Counted from the first letter of the stretch, positions 8,052 to 17,332 are shown. The stretch is 64,000 bases of DNA from Sphingopyxis chilensis (GCF_035930445.1 NZ_CP142394.1:3071501-3135500); one strand, 5' to 3'. A program made the numbers and translations. The notes: generated from the letters alone by a model not told the origin.

Positions 8052-10946
8052 TCAGCGCCCCGCCTTGTCGCTGACCGCCTTGATCACCAGCGCCTTGTCG
8101 TCGGCGAGGTAGCGGCGCGCGAGCGTCTGCAACTCGGCCGGGGTCGCCGCTTCGACCTCGGCGATGCCGTTGCGGCTGCGGTCGAGGCGGTCGGCGTGCG
8201 TTGCCGCCTCCGCGACATAGTTCAGCCAATAGCTGTTCTCGCGCCGCGATTTCACCATCGCCTCGACCAGCGGCCGGCGTGCGCGGTCGAGCAGGTCCGC
8301 GTCGACCGGCGTATCGCGGAATTCCTTCGCTATGGCGAAAATCGCCGCGCGGGTCGTCGCCAAATCCTTATAATCGACATTGCTCGCGGCAAAGATGTGG
8401 CCATAGCCCGGAAATTCGTCCGACAGGCTTGCCGCCGCGCCGGGGCTGTAGCTTTCGCCGAGCCGCTCGCGCAGCTCCTCGGTCAGCTTGAGCTGCATCA
8501 CGCGCGCGAGAAGGTTCAGGCGCATCGCCTCGGCGAGGTCGCTATCATCGCGCGCGGGCCAATAAACGCGCAGTTCCGCCTGCTCGGCCGGCCCCTTGTG
8601 GATCAACGTGCGTTCGCTGCGGTCGGTCGCATATTCGCGGACGCGCGCGTCGGCGCGCGGGTCGAAGGCGGCGCGCCGCTCGGGCAAGGCGCCGAAGGTC
8701 GCCGCGATCGCGTCGATCGCCGCCTGTTCGCCGATGTCGCCGACGACGCCGATCTCGATCGCGCCATGCGCGAAGCTGTCGGCGATCGCGGGTTCGAGCT
8801 GCGCCCAGTCGAGCGCCATCACCTTGTCGAGCGGCGGCGTCTGCGACCGCGGATCGTCGTTGGCGAGAATGCCGCCCGCATCGCGGCCGATCACCGCCGC
8901 CGGGGTCGCGTCGTTCGCGGCATATTGCTGCGGCAGCACGCGGCGGATCAGCGCGAGCCCGTCGGCGCGATAGCCGGGATGGATCAAATAGGCGGCCATC
9001 AACTTCGCCTGCAGCGCGAAATCCTCGGGCGAGGTCACCGCGCTGCCGCCAAAGCTGTCGGTGGCATTGCCGAAGACGGGGCTGATGGTCTTGCCCGCGA
9101 GGATCGAGCGCAGTTCGTCATAGCTGTGCGCTTCCAGCCCGCCGAGCATCAGCGAACCCGCGAGCGACACCTTCGTCGGATCGCCCTTCGTCGCGAGCAG
9201 GTTGCCGCCGTCGACGCGCAGCGACACCATGACCTTGTCCTTCTGAAAATCGGTCGTCTTGATGTTGAGCATCACATTGTTGGCGAAGCGGATGCGGCGG
9301 ATATTGAGGTCCTCGACGCGTTCGTCGCTGACGATTTTTCCTGGCGTGCCGAAATCATCGTAAGCGAAGGCCGCGGTCGCGGCCTCGGCAGGCGCGGCGA
9401 CCGCGACCTTGGCTGATGCCTGGAGGTCGGCGAGGATCGCGGCGGTGCCGTCCTCGACCGGTTTTTTCGTTGTCACACGCGCGAGCGGCGGGCTGAGCCC
9501 CTCCATCCGCTTGCGAAAGGCGGCGGTGACCGCGGCGGCGTCGAGCGACGGCGCGACGGCCTCGAACAGCGCCTGCGAGGTTTCGGGGCGTGTGAAGACG
9601 AAATCGCCCTCGGCCGCCGCGACCAGCGCGTCGGCGAGCGTCTCGCTGCGCCGCGTCGTCACGCCCGCGACGGCATTCCGGAACGCGGTGCGGCGGATCG
9701 CGAGCTGCTCATCGACCTCGGCCTGGGTAAAGCCATGTTCGATCGCGCGGCGTTGTTCCTGCTCGACGAGCGCGAGCGCCTCTTTCCACGCGCCTTCCTT
9801 CGCGACCGCGCCGACGGTGACCTGATCGAAAATCTTCCATCCCTCGGCGTCGCTGAAATAGCCGGTGAGGATCGGCGAATCTTCCCGGAGCGCGATCTTC
9901 GCGAGCCGGCGGCTGACGATCGCCTCACCGACATCCTCGGCCAGCTTGCGGGCGCGCTTCGCCTTGGTATCGCGCTCGTCCACCCATGGCTTGAAGCGCG
10001 CGATCGTCACCGAATCCTGGATCGCGGGATCGACGAAATCGTCGGCGGCGGCGGGACGGGCATAGTCGACATTGCCGATATCGGGATCGGCGCCCGCGGG
10101 GCCGCGCCCCTTCCAGTCCGCAAAGTGCGCCTTGATCTTCGCCTCGACCGCCGCAGGGTCGAAATCGCCGACCATCACCAGCGTCGCGCGCTCGGGCCGG
10201 TAATAGCGGTCGTAAAGGTCGCGAAGCCGCGCCGCGGGCGCGGTGCGGATCACCTCTTCGGTGCCGACGGGGATGCGGCTTGCCACCGTCATCCCCTTCA
10301 TCTGGAAGTCGAGCTGGTCGATCAGGCTGCGCAGTTGGTAGGTATCGCGCGCGCGGCGTTCGGAGAGGATGATGCCGCGCTCGCGGTCGACTGCGGCGGG
10401 ATCGATCGTCAGCTCGCTCGCCGCCTCGCGCATCAGCATCAGCCCGGTGTCGATCAAATCGTCCGACGCACCCGGCAGGTCGAGCTTGTAGACCGTCTCG
10501 TCGAACCCGGTCGAGGCATTGGTGTCGGCGCCGAACGCCAGCCCCTTGCGTTCGAGCAGCTTGATCATCTCACCCTCGGGCACATGGGTCGAACCGTTGA
10601 ACGCCATATGTTCGAGGAAATGGGCGAGGCCGCGCTGGTCGTCGGCTTCGGCGAAGCTGCCGACGTCGAAGCGCATGCGGAGCACGACGCTGTCCTTGGG
10701 CGTGCTGTTTTTCAGCAGCGCATATTTCATCCCGTTCGGCAGCACGCCAAAGACGATGTTCGGGTCGACCGGAATGTCGCTGGCGGCGAAATTCCATGCG
10801 TTTGCTGCCGCATCCTGCGGGTTGACTGTCGTGGTCGCCACCGCCTTCGCGGACGCTTCCCCGGCATAAGCCGGAGCAGTCGTGGCGATGAGGAGGACGA
10901 GGGGCGACAGCGCGGTCGAGGCGCGCCGAACGAGGTTTTTGGTCAT
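8052..10946 (-). CDS. Periplasmic M16 family zinc peptidase (duplicated-domain, pitrilysin-like)
   Basis: 964 residues with a signal peptide ending at AYA (residue 28). The inverted zinc motif HFLEH is at 109-113, and the third ligand region (DRERGIILSE) follows about 80 residues later. The second half (about 520-960) repeats the M16 fold without the zinc motif, as expected for PqqL/insulinase-like proteins. These enzymes degrade peptides in the periplasm. The gene is monocistronic as far as can be seen, followed convergently by none and flanked by sodC on the same strand 133 bases away. Confidence 0.93.
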   Translation of the reverse strand: MTKNLVRRASTALSPLVLLIATTAPAYAGEASAKAVATTTVNPQDAAANAWNFAASDIPVDPNIVFGVLPNGMKYALLKNSTPKDSVVLRMRFDVGSFAEADDQRGLAHFLEHMAFNGSTHVPEGEMIKLLERKGLAFGADTNASTGFDETVYKLDLPGASDDLIDTGLMLMREAASELTIDPAAVDRERGIILSERRARDTYQLRSLIDQLDFQMKGMTVASRIPVGTEEVIRTAPAARLRDLYDRYYRPERATLVMVGDFDPAAVEAKIKAHFADWKGRGPAGADPDIGNVDYARPAAADDFVDPAIQDSVTIARFKPWVDERDTKAKRARKLAEDVGEAIVSRRLAKIALREDSPILTGYFSDAEGWKIFDQVTVGAVAKEGAWKEALALVEQEQRRAIEHGFTQAEVDEQLAIRRTAFRNAVAGVTTRRSETLADALVAAAEGDFVFTRPETSQALFEAVAPSLDAAAVTAAFRKRMEGLSPPLARVTTKKPVEDGTAAILADLQASAKVAVAAPAEAATAAFAYDDFGTPGKIVSDERVEDLNIRRIRFANNVMLNIKTTDFQKDKVMVSLRVDGGNLLATKGDPTKVSLAGSLMLGGLEAHSYDELRSILAGKTISPVFGNATDSFGGSAVTSPEDFALQAKLMAAYLIHPGYRADGLALIRRVLPQQYAANDATPAAVIGRDAGGILANDDPRSQTPPLDKVMALDWAQLEPAIADSFAHGAIEIGVVGDIGEQAAIDAIAATFGALPERRAAFDPRADARVREYATDRSERTLIHKGPAEQAELRVYWPARDDSDLAEAMRLNLLARVMQLKLTEELRERLGESYSPGAAASLSDEFPGYGHIFAASNVDYKDLATTRAAIFAIAKEFRDTPVDADLLDRARRPLVEAMVKSRRENSYWLNYVAEAATHADRLDRSRNGIAEVEAATPAELQTLARRYLADDKALVIKAVSDKAGR

Positions 10947-10988
10947 GGTCCCGATGTGGCCGCCACCCCGCGGACGGTCAAGCCGTCG

Positions 10989-12134
10989 TCACGCGACCCG
11001 GTCGACGCTTTCGACAGACGACATATGGGCGCGATTGGCGGCCTTCGCCGCATAGAGCGCGCGGTCGGCGACTTCGAACAGGTCGCGCGCGCTTGTGCCA
11101 TGTTCGGGCCAGCTCGCGGTGCCGACGCCCGCACCGACGCCGATCGACCGCCCGTCTATGCGGTACGGTGCCGCCAGCGCGGCGAGGATATGGTCGGCGA
11201 GCGCCGTGCCGAGCAACGGCGAGCCGGCGGGCACGAGGATGGCGAATTCGTCGCCGCCCTGACGCGCGACGATCGCGTGGCTGCCGCAGCTGCGGCGCAG
11301 CCGCGCGGCAAGCTCGCACAGGACGCCGTCGCCGATCGCATGGCCGTGCTGATCGTTGATCGGCTTGAACCCGTTGAGGTCGAGCAGCGCGATCGCGAAC
11401 GGGGTCGTCGCGTCGGCCTTGGCGATTTCCTCGTCGAGCCGCAGGTCGAATTCGCGGCGGTTGGCGAGGCCGGTGAGCGGGTCGGTGTGCGCGAGTTCGC
11501 GCATCTGGCGCTGCAATTCGAGCAGGTCGATCACCTGCCCGTGCTGCTGCACCACCATGCGCAGCAGAAACAGGGTCGCGATGACGAGGCTGGTGCCCGC
11601 CGCGATTTCGGGCGGATTGCCCGAGGTCAGCATCAGCGCCGACACCGGTCCGAGCCCGACACCGAGGTTGAGGAAGGTCGCGAAGCGGATCGACGACAGG
11701 CAGTAAGCGGTCGCGAGCGACCCCATCGCCATGATCATCGCATAATAGCTGTGCGTCTCAGGCGGCGCCGCGAGCCAGTTGGCCACCGTCCACAGGCTGC
11801 ACATCGCGCCGGTGATGCCCGACACCCAGCTCGCCTCGCGAATGACGCGCCGCGCGCGGCGCGGGCTCATCCTGCGGCCGCGATTGTGGCGCAGGAACAG
11901 GAAGCCGAGGATGCCGACGACCGCGAGGATCACGGGAAAGCCGATGCGGATCACCGGATGCACGCTGTCGACCCCGGCATAGATGGCGGTCGGCGTCGTC
12001 GCCGCCAGCATCAGGAACAGCATCGGCGTCAGCGTTTCGACGCGATTGGCGCGCAGCAACGCGATATCGTCCCTGATCGCGTCCGGAATCGGCGGAAAGA
12101 ACCGCATCTGCAGTGTATGATAGACCCCCGTCAT
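10989..12134 (-). CDS. Membrane-bound diguanylate cyclase (GGDEF)
   Basis: 381 residues: about six membrane helices from 35 to 200, then a GGDEF domain from about 220. The active site is GGDEF at 293-297, preceded by the family motif DPLTGLANRREFD. The RxxD product-inhibition site expected nine residues before GGDEF is absent (GSHA there), so feedback by cyclic di-GMP through that site is unlikely. The membrane part is not MASE1/MASE2 as far as I can tell. A second ATG nine codons on (12107) is an alternative start. It would feed the c-di-GMP pool read by PilZ proteins such as the one at 44.9 kb. Confidence 0.92.
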   Translation of the reverse strand: MTGVYHTLQMRFFPPIPDAIRDDIALLRANRVETLTPMLFLMLAATTPTAIYAGVDSVHPVIRIGFPVILAVVGILGFLFLRHNRGRRMSPRRARRVIREASWVSGITGAMCSLWTVANWLAAPPETHSYYAMIMAMGSLATAYCLSSIRFATFLNLGVGLGPVSALMLTSGNPPEIAAGTSLVIATLFLLRMVVQQHGQVIDLLELQRQMRELAHTDPLTGLANRREFDLRLDEEIAKADATTPFAIALLDLNGFKPINDQHGHAIGDGVLCELAARLRRSCGSHAIVARQGGDEFAILVPAGSPLLGTALADHILAALAAPYRIDGRSIGVGAGVGTASWPEHGTSARDLFEVADRALYAAKAANRAHMSSVESVDRVA

Positions 12135-12293
12135 GGGGGCGGGATAGCAAGGCCGGGTAAAGCAGGGGTTAAGGAACGAAATCTTGTCTTATCACGGGCC
12201 TAGGCGCGCGTCCGAGCCAGATGACTTGCGAAATATTAACCATGTTCGCCGACAAGCGGACCCCTAGTTTCGCGCCCGACAGGAGGCCACGCC

Positions 12294-14294
12294 ATGTCTT
12301 ACCCGATGCCGCAACTCGAACCATCCGGCGCCGCGCCGGCGGTGCCGATGCCGTCCGCCTCCCCGACGCTTCCGCAGGACGATACGCCCGCGCAACAGGC
12401 GGCGCGCGCGGCGCAGCTGGCCGCTACCCAGTCCGTTTACACATGGACGACGGACGTCCCGACCCTGCCCGGCGTGCCGCTCGCCACGACCGTTCCGAAG
12501 AATGACGAGCCGACGATCGCCTGGTTCGTGATCCTGATCGGCGTCGGGCTGGGCATTGTTCGGAACGCTTTAACGGTGAAGCTTGCCGGCGTCGACGCGG
12601 GGGAGTTGGGGAGCGAACTCGACAGCTCGCGCGCCACCTATGAAGCCGCGCTCACCGAATGCGACGCGATCGAAGCGTCGACCGCCAAGGTCGCGGCCGA
12701 GCATGGCGTCCACACCGGCGGCAATATCTTCGAACACATCGTCGGCGACGTCGAGAATGCCGTCGCCGCCGCCGAGCGCGACGCGCATATCGCGTTGCTC
12801 AAAGGCTATAAGGAGCGGCTTGAGGATCTGATGAAGGTCGAAGAGGCCACCAGCCTCGGCAGCAAGACGCCGCGGAGCGTCGAGGCGTATCGCGCGCTGT
12901 TCGCTACGCTGCCGGTTCCGGGCGTCAGCTATATGTTTCAAGACGATGCCGAGTTCGCGCGGCTGCGCGTGCAGGGGCCGAACTGCATGCTGATCGCCGC
13001 GGCCGGCGATGCGCTGCCCGCGAACTTCCCGCTGAGCGGCGCCCAATATGCCGCGGTCGTCAATGGCGATACGCTGGCGGCGGCCTTGGCCGACAGGCGC
13101 CTGTTCATGCTCGACTACAAGCCGCTCGAGGTCCTCGACCCAGGCACTTACGGCAGCCTTGCCAAATATGCCTGGCAGCCGATGGCTCTGTTCGCGGTGC
13201 CCCCGGGCGGCTCGTCGGCGGTGCCGGTAGCGATCCAGTGCGGGCAGGACCCCGCCGACTGGCCGATCTTCACCCCCTCGCCGACCTTCGACAAGCTATG
13301 GGGATGGGAAATGGCGAAATTCATCGTGCAGGTCGCCGACGGCAATTATCACGAGCTGTTCGCGCATCTCGCGCGCACCCATCTGGTGATCGAGGCGTTC
13401 GCGGTCGCGACGCACCGCCATCTTGCCGAAGTCCATCCGGTCTGGGCGCTGCTTGTCCCGCATTTCGAGGGCACCTTGTTCATCAACGAACAGGCGGCAA
13501 CGTCGCTGATCGCAGCGGACGGCCCGATCGACCATATTTTCGCGGGCTCGATCGCGTCGAGCCAGCTCGCTGCCGTCGATGCGCGGCTGGCATTCGACTT
13601 TTACGGCAAGATGCCGCACGCCGACTTTGCAGAACGCGGCGTGGGCGTCGACTCGGCGCTCGCCGATTATCCCTATCGCGACGACGCACTGCTTGTGTGG
13701 GACGCGATCCACGAATGGGCGCGGCAATATATCGATCTTTATTATGCGCATGACGCCGACGTCGTAGCCGATACCGAGCTCGCCGCCTGGGCAGCGTGCC
13801 TCGCGGGCGAAGCGAAGATCAAGGGCTTCGGCCCCGTCACGACCCGCGCGCGGCTTGTCGAAATCTGCGCGATGGTGATCTTCACCGCGAGCGCGCAGCA
13901 CGCCGCGGTCAATTTCCCGCAAAAGGACATCATGGCCTTTTCCCCCGCCGTCACGGGCGCGGGATGGCAGGCGGCGCCCAATGGCCAGCGCGGTCACGAC
14001 AAGGCGGGCTGGCTCGCGATGATGCCGCCGATGGCGCTCGCGCTCGAACAGCTCAATTTGCTGGAACTGTTGGGGTCGGTCCACTACCGCCCGCTCGGCG
14101 ATTATCGCAGCAACGCCTTTCCCTATCCGCTGTGGTTCCAGGACCCGCGCGTGACGGGCGCCGAGGGCCCGCTGGCGTGGTTCAAGGCCGCGCTTGCGGG
14201 CGTCGAGGCTGAGATTGTGGCGCGCAATAGCGAGCGGATGCAGCCCTACCCTTACCTGCAGCCGAGTTTGATCCCGACGAGCATCAATATCTGA
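12294..14294 (+). CDS. Bacterial lipoxygenase (iron fatty-acid dioxygenase)
   Basis: 666 residues. The complete lipoxygenase signature His-X4-His-X4-His-X17-His-X8-His is present at 353, 358, 363, 381 and 390; iron ligands correspond to His358, His363, His536, Asn540 (HAAVN) and the C-terminal Ile666 (end PTSINI). The family inserts dioxygen into polyunsaturated fatty acids to give hydroperoxides. There is no N-terminal PLAT domain; instead a Pro/Ala-rich start, a short hydrophobic stretch (about 76-90) and a helical region (105-185). No clear signal peptide. It starts 8 bases after an AGGAGG site and is transcribed alone, ending in a shared terminator. Such enzymes are patchily distributed in bacteria, so acquisition by transfer is plausible, though composition is like its neighbours. 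Confidence 0.95.
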   Translation: MSYPMPQLEPSGAAPAVPMPSASPTLPQDDTPAQQAARAAQLAATQSVYTWTTDVPTLPGVPLATTVPKNDEPTIAWFVILIGVGLGIVRNALTVKLAGVDAGELGSELDSSRATYEAALTECDAIEASTAKVAAEHGVHTGGNIFEHIVGDVENAVAAAERDAHIALLKGYKERLEDLMKVEEATSLGSKTPRSVEAYRALFATLPVPGVSYMFQDDAEFARLRVQGPNCMLIAAAGDALPANFPLSGAQYAAVVNGDTLAAALADRRLFMLDYKPLEVLDPGTYGSLAKYAWQPMALFAVPPGGSSAVPVAIQCGQDPADWPIFTPSPTFDKLWGWEMAKFIVQVADGNYHELFAHLARTHLVIEAFAVATHRHLAEVHPVWALLVPHFEGTLFINEQAATSLIAADGPIDHIFAGSIASSQLAAVDARLAFDFYGKMPHADFAERGVGVDSALADYPYRDDALLVWDAIHEWARQYIDLYYAHDADVVADTELAAWAACLAGEAKIKGFGPVTTRARLVEICAMVIFTASAQHAAVNFPQKDIMAFSPAVTGAGWQAAPNGQRGHDKAGWLAMMPPMALALEQLNLLELLGSVHYRPLGDYRSNAFPYPLWFQDPRVTGAEGPLAWFKAALAGVEAEIVARNSERMQPYPYLQPSLIPTSINI

Positions 14295-14306
14295 CGCAAA
14301 AATGAA

Positions 14307-14328
14307 AACCCCGGCGAAAGCCGGGGTT
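14307..14328. terminator. Bidirectional terminator between lipoxygenase gene and purC
   Basis: Stem AACCCCGGC / GCCGGGGTT with a GAAA loop. On the minus strand it is followed by TTTTCATTTTT, serving purC; on the plus strand by CTTTG, serving the lipoxygenase gene, less strongly. Confidence 0.85.
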
Positions 14329-14347
14329 CTTTGTCAGCTTAGCTGGG

Positions 14348-14365
14348 CCCCGGCTTTCGCCGGGG
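14348..14365. repeat. Second copy of the CCCCGGC hairpin in inverse orientation
   Basis: CCCCGGC-TTTC-GCCGGGG is the reverse complement of the core of the neighbouring terminator hairpin, 19 bases away. Together they form a small inverted doublet of the REP-like kind; the same core with a TTCG loop recurs after rpoA. Confidence 0.75.
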
Positions 14366-14376
14366 TGCATATGGGC

Positions 14377-15156
14377 TCAGCTACCCTTTTTCTTGCGGTG
14401 GCTTTCGAGGTCGAGCACGGCATTCTCGCCGCCCTCGGGCATCAGGCCCAGCCGGCGCGCGACTTCCTGATAGGCCTCGACCTCGCCGCCGAGATCGCGG
14501 CGGAAGCGGTCCTTGTCGAGCTTTTCGTTCGTCGTCATGTCCCACAGACGGCAGCCGTCGGGGCTGATCTCGTCGGCGAGGATGATGCGGCTGAAGTCGC
14601 CTTCATAAAGGCGGCCGAACTCGAGCTTGAAGTCGACGAGGCGGATGCCGACCGCGGCGAACATGCCCGACATGAAGTCGTTGATGCGGATCGCCATGTC
14701 CTGGATGTCGTGGAGCTCGTCCTGGCTGCACCAGTTGAAGCAGGCGATATGCTCCTCGGCGACGAGCGGATCGCCGAGCGCGTCGTCCTTGTAGCAATAT
14801 TCGATCAGGGTGCGCGGAAGCTGCGTGCCTTCCTCGATCCCGAGACGCTTCGACAGCGTGCCCGCCGCGACATTGCGCACGATCACCTCGATCGGCACGA
14901 TCTCGACCTGCCGGATCAGCTGCTCGCGCATGTTGAGGCGGCGGATGAAGTGGGTGGGCACGCCGATATTGCCGAGCAGCGTGAAGACATGCTCCGAAAT
15001 CCGGTTGTTGAGCACGCCCTTGCCGTTGATCGTCCCGCGCTTCTGCGCGTTGAACGCGGTCGCGTCGTCCTTGAAATATTGGATCAAGGTGCCCGGTTCG
15101 GGGCCTTCGTAAAGGATCTTGGCTTTGCCTTCGTAGATCTGGCGGCGACGGGCCAT
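14377..15156 (-). CDS. purC: Phosphoribosylaminoimidazole-succinocarboxamide synthase
   Basis: 259 residues, the usual short bacterial SAICAR synthetase. Signatures: YEGKAKILY at 8-16, [11 protein letters not shown], the SAICAR signature [17 protein letters not shown] [15 protein letters not shown], and VDFKLEFG followed by [14 protein letters not shown]. It ligates aspartate to CAIR with ATP in purine synthesis, in the cytoplasm. Other pur genes are not adjacent in this window. Terminated by the hairpin just downstream. Confidence 0.97.
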   Translation of the reverse strand: MARRRQIYEGKAKILYEGPEPGTLIQYFKDDATAFNAQKRGTINGKGVLNNRISEHVFTLLGNIGVPTHFIRRLNMREQLIRQVEIVPIEVIVRNVAAGTLSKRLGIEEGTQLPRTLIEYCYKDDALGDPLVAEEHIACFNWCSQDELHDIQDMAIRINDFMSGMFAAVGIRLVDFKLEFGRLYEGDFSRIILADEISPDGCRLWDMTTNEKLDKDRFRRDLGGEVEAYQEVARRLGLMPEGGENAVLDLESHRKKKGS

Positions 15157-15300
15157 GGGCGCTTACTTTCTGTCGGAACCAAATGAATGGCCCCGGCAAG
15201 CGACTCAGGTGGAGACGCGGCGCCGGGGCGGTCGGGCGGCCTATAGCGACAAAGCAGGGGCGCGTCATCCCCGGCTTCATTGTCCGCCAATTCTCATCAG

Positions 15301-15318
15301 CTTTACGTTTACGTAAAG
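15301..15318. promoter_or_regulatory. Palindromic operator ahead of the enoyl-CoA hydratase gene
   Basis: CTTTACGTTTACGTAAAG has perfect 7-base arms around TTTA. It resembles the motif reported for MerR-family LiuR-type regulators of fatty-acid and branched-chain amino-acid breakdown in proteobacteria; the match to that regulator is from memory and is an inference. It lies 58 bases before the start codon, a position suited to promoter control. Confidence 0.6.
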
Positions 15319-15375
15319 TGCTTGCAATCCCGCCCACCGCTTGCGACGCTATGGCAAAATCAAGGAGAGAGATGG

Positions 15376-16299
15376 ATGAGCTTCGACCAGATTCGCCTCG
15401 ATCGCCATGAAGGCATCGCCCTGCTGACGCTCCACCGGCCCGACCGGATGAACGCCTTCACCACCGAAATGATGCTCGAGATCGTCGCTGCGCTCGACGA
15501 ATGCGACGCCGACGACGCGGTGCGCGCGGTGATTTTCACAGGGTCTGGCGACCGCGCCTATTGCGCCGGCGCCGACCTCGGCCAAGGCGCGGCGACCTTC
15601 GATTATGACAAGCGCACCGACAAGCAGGCGATCCTGCCCGATGGCATGTCGGCGAGCCCGGTGGCCGAGGACGGCACGATCGACTGGTCACACCCGCTGA
15701 TCCGCGATTCGGGCGGGCGCGTTTCGATGCGGATTTTCGACTGCAAGAAGCCGGTGCTTGGCGCGATCAACGGCGCCGCGGTCGGCATCGGCGCGACGAT
15801 GACATTGTCGATGGACGCGCGCCTCGCGAGCGAAACGGCGCGCTACGGCTTCGTCTTCGCGCGGCGCGGGATCGTGCCGGAAGCAGCGTCGAGCTGGTTC
15901 CTGCCGCGCCTCGTCGGCATCCAGAATGCCGTCGACTGGTGCTATTCGGGTCGTCTGATCGACGCCGCCGAAGCGCATGAAAAAGGTCTCGTGCAATCGG
16001 TCCACACGCCCGGCGATCTGGTCGACGCCACGATCGCCAAGGCGCGCGAGCTGACCGACCATAGCGCGCCGGTGTCGGTCGCGCTGACCCGCCACATGCT
16101 GTGGCGCATGCTCGGCGCGCCGCACCCGATGAGCGCGCACCGCTGGGACAGCCGCGCGATCTTTGCCCGCGGGCGCAGCGCCGACGCCGCCGAGGGCGTG
16201 TCGAGCTTCCTCGAAAAGCGTCCGGCGAACTTCACCGTCAGCGTTGCCAACGACTATCCGTGGTTCGCCGAGTTCGAGGATACGCCGCCCTATAGTTGA
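15376..16299 (+). CDS. Enoyl-CoA hydratase/isomerase family protein
   Basis: 308 residues from the ATG preceded by AAGGAG; upstream frame is open but not family-like. Crotonase features: oxyanion-hole segment YCAGADLGQG at about 62-71, the second hole CKKPVLGAINGAAVGIGATM, and the catalytic region RRGIVPEAASSWFLPRLVG with a Glu at the hydratase position. An insertion of about 35 residues follows the first motif. It likely hydrates trans-2-enoyl-CoA in beta-oxidation or related catabolism; exact substrate unknown. The palindrome upstream suggests control together with a fatty-acid or amino-acid degradation regulon. Confidence 0.92.
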   Translation: MSFDQIRLDRHEGIALLTLHRPDRMNAFTTEMMLEIVAALDECDADDAVRAVIFTGSGDRAYCAGADLGQGAATFDYDKRTDKQAILPDGMSASPVAEDGTIDWSHPLIRDSGGRVSMRIFDCKKPVLGAINGAAVGIGATMTLSMDARLASETARYGFVFARRGIVPEAASSWFLPRLVGIQNAVDWCYSGRLIDAAEAHEKGLVQSVHTPGDLVDATIAKARELTDHSAPVSVALTRHMLWRMLGAPHPMSAHRWDSRAIFARGRSADAAEGVSSFLEKRPANFTVSVANDYPWFAEFEDTPPYS

Positions 16300-16303
16300 G
16301 CGA

Positions 16304-16519
16304 TCAACCAGCCGCGCTGCCGCGCTTTCTGAAATAGGGCCGGAAGAACATGCAGAGGCCCGAGAACATCAGCAGGAAGAGCGGCGGCAGCGGCAGGTAA
16401 TAGACCCACTGGGCGGGCTCCTGCCCGGCGCCGAGCATTACGAAAATGGCGAGTACGATCGCCGAGAAGATAATCGATACCCAGCGATGGAATTGCCGGA
16501 TCCACAGGCTCCAGTTCAT
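16304..16519 (-). CDS. Small two-helix membrane protein
   Basis: 71 residues: a short amphipathic start (MNWSLWIRQFHRWVS), a hydrophobic helix at about 14-32, a polar turn (AGQEPAQWVYYLP) and a second helix at about 43-60, ending in a basic tail (FRPYFRKRGSAAG). The pattern WIRQFHRWVSI resembles short proteins often found with ArsR/SRPBCC pairs in sphingomonads, but I know no function. It is 21 bases downstream of the SRPBCC gene with a GGGAG ribosome site, so it is the third gene of that operon. Confidence 0.75.
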   Translation of the reverse strand: MNWSLWIRQFHRWVSIIFSAIVLAIFVMLGAGQEPAQWVYYLPLPPLFLLMFSGLCMFFRPYFRKRGSAAG

Positions 16520-16540
16520 AAGATTCTCCCTGTCTGACTG

Positions 16541-16963
16541 TCAGTCGAGCGTTGCCACGACCTTCTCGAGATTTTCGAGATGGATGGGCCAGCCGCCCTT
16601 CGCGCCGCCGAAGGCCTGCTTCTGGTCGGGGCGGAAACCGACCTGCTCCATCCGCAGCAAGGTACCGGCGGGGGTCGGTTCGAGCGTGAAGGTGACGGTG
16701 CTTTCGAGGCGATAGGCCGGATCGTCGTGCGCGGTATTCCAACTGTAGGAGAGGCTGCGTCCCGGATCGATGTCGAGGATCTCGCAGTCGACGTGGCCCC
16801 AGTCGCCGCGCAACTGAAAGCGTTGGCCGAGATCGAGACCGAAGTCGTTCTTCATCAGCCATTCCTCGATCAGATGCTGCGTCGTCAACGCGCGCCAGAC
16901 CTTTTCGGGCGGGTGCGGGATTTCGCGCTTCACGGTCACGCTGCGCACGTCGCTCTCACTCAT
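16541..16963 (-). CDS. SRPBCC (AHSA1-like) family protein
   Basis: 140 residues beginning MSESDVRSVTVKREIPH. The fold signature is clear: IPHPPEKVWRALTTQHLIEEWLM, then a strand-rich middle and a C-terminal helix (GWPIHLENLEKVVATLD). Proteins of the START/Bet v1-like superfamily bind small hydrophobic ligands or act as co-chaperones like Aha1. The start overlaps the ArsR stop by four bases; ArsR-SRPBCC pairs are a common bacterial arrangement in which the regulator represses the pair. Ligand unknown. Confidence 0.9.
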   Translation of the reverse strand: MSESDVRSVTVKREIPHPPEKVWRALTTQHLIEEWLMKNDFGLDLGQRFQLRGDWGHVDCEILDIDPGRSLSYSWNTAHDDPAYRLESTVTFTLEPTPAGTLLRMEQVGFRPDQKQAFGGAKGGWPIHLENLEKVVATLD

Positions 16964-17286
16964 TGATCCATCCTTCCCAGCAAATCTTCGAGATCGTCGA
17001 ACCGCGCTTCCCAGAAGCGGTTCATGCGGCCTGTCCAGTCGACGAGCGGCGCGAGCGCGTCCCGCCGCGCACTGTAGTGCGTCTGGCGGCCTTCGCCGCG
17101 GCCCTGCACCAGCCCCGCCTGCTTGAGCAGGCCGAGATGTTTGGAAACCGCAGGCTGCGAGATGCCCGCACCTGCGGTGAGCGCACCGACCGTCTGCTCG
17201 CCTTCGAGACAGAGCCGTTCGAAGAGCCCACGCCGGCTGGGATCCGCGAGCGCCTTGAAGAGGAGGTCCGGTATGGGTTGCATCAT
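16960..17286 (-). CDS. ArsR/SmtB family transcriptional regulator
   Basis: 108 residues with the winged helix from 5 to 80: LFKALADPSRRGLFERL, then the recognition helix AGISQPAVSKHLGLLKQAGLV and wing GRGEGRQTHYSA. No metal-binding cysteine pair (ELCVCDL) is present, so it belongs to the non-metal subgroup usually paired with SRPBCC proteins. A second Met directly follows the first, so the start may be one codon later. An ATAAC-N6-GTTAT dyad stands 31-46 bases upstream. Confidence 0.93.
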   Translation of the reverse strand: MMQPIPDLLFKALADPSRRGLFERLCLEGEQTVGALTAGAGISQPAVSKHLGLLKQAGLVQGRGEGRQTHYSARRDALAPLVDWTGRMNRFWEARFDDLEDLLGRMDQ

Positions 17287-17316
17287 AATACATAACTCTC
17301 TGGCTATGCATTTTCC

Positions 17317-17332
17317 ATAACCATATAGTTAT
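17317..17332. promoter_or_regulatory. Dyad in the ArsR-operon / RidA intergenic region
   Basis: ATAAC-CATATA-GTTAT, arms perfect, in an AT-rich pocket (17287-17336) between divergent genes. It is placed where an ArsR-type repressor would bind its own promoter. The CATATA core could also serve as a -10 element. Confidence 0.5.

Noticed and set aside
9735..12203. 822-codon plus-strand frame
   Set aside because: Antisense to the M16 peptidase and diguanylate cyclase, which have clear family motifs.
14302..14390. Reading frame containing TPAKAGV and WAPAFAGV
   Set aside because: It is the translation of the two CCCCGGC hairpins; the rest lies antisense to purC.
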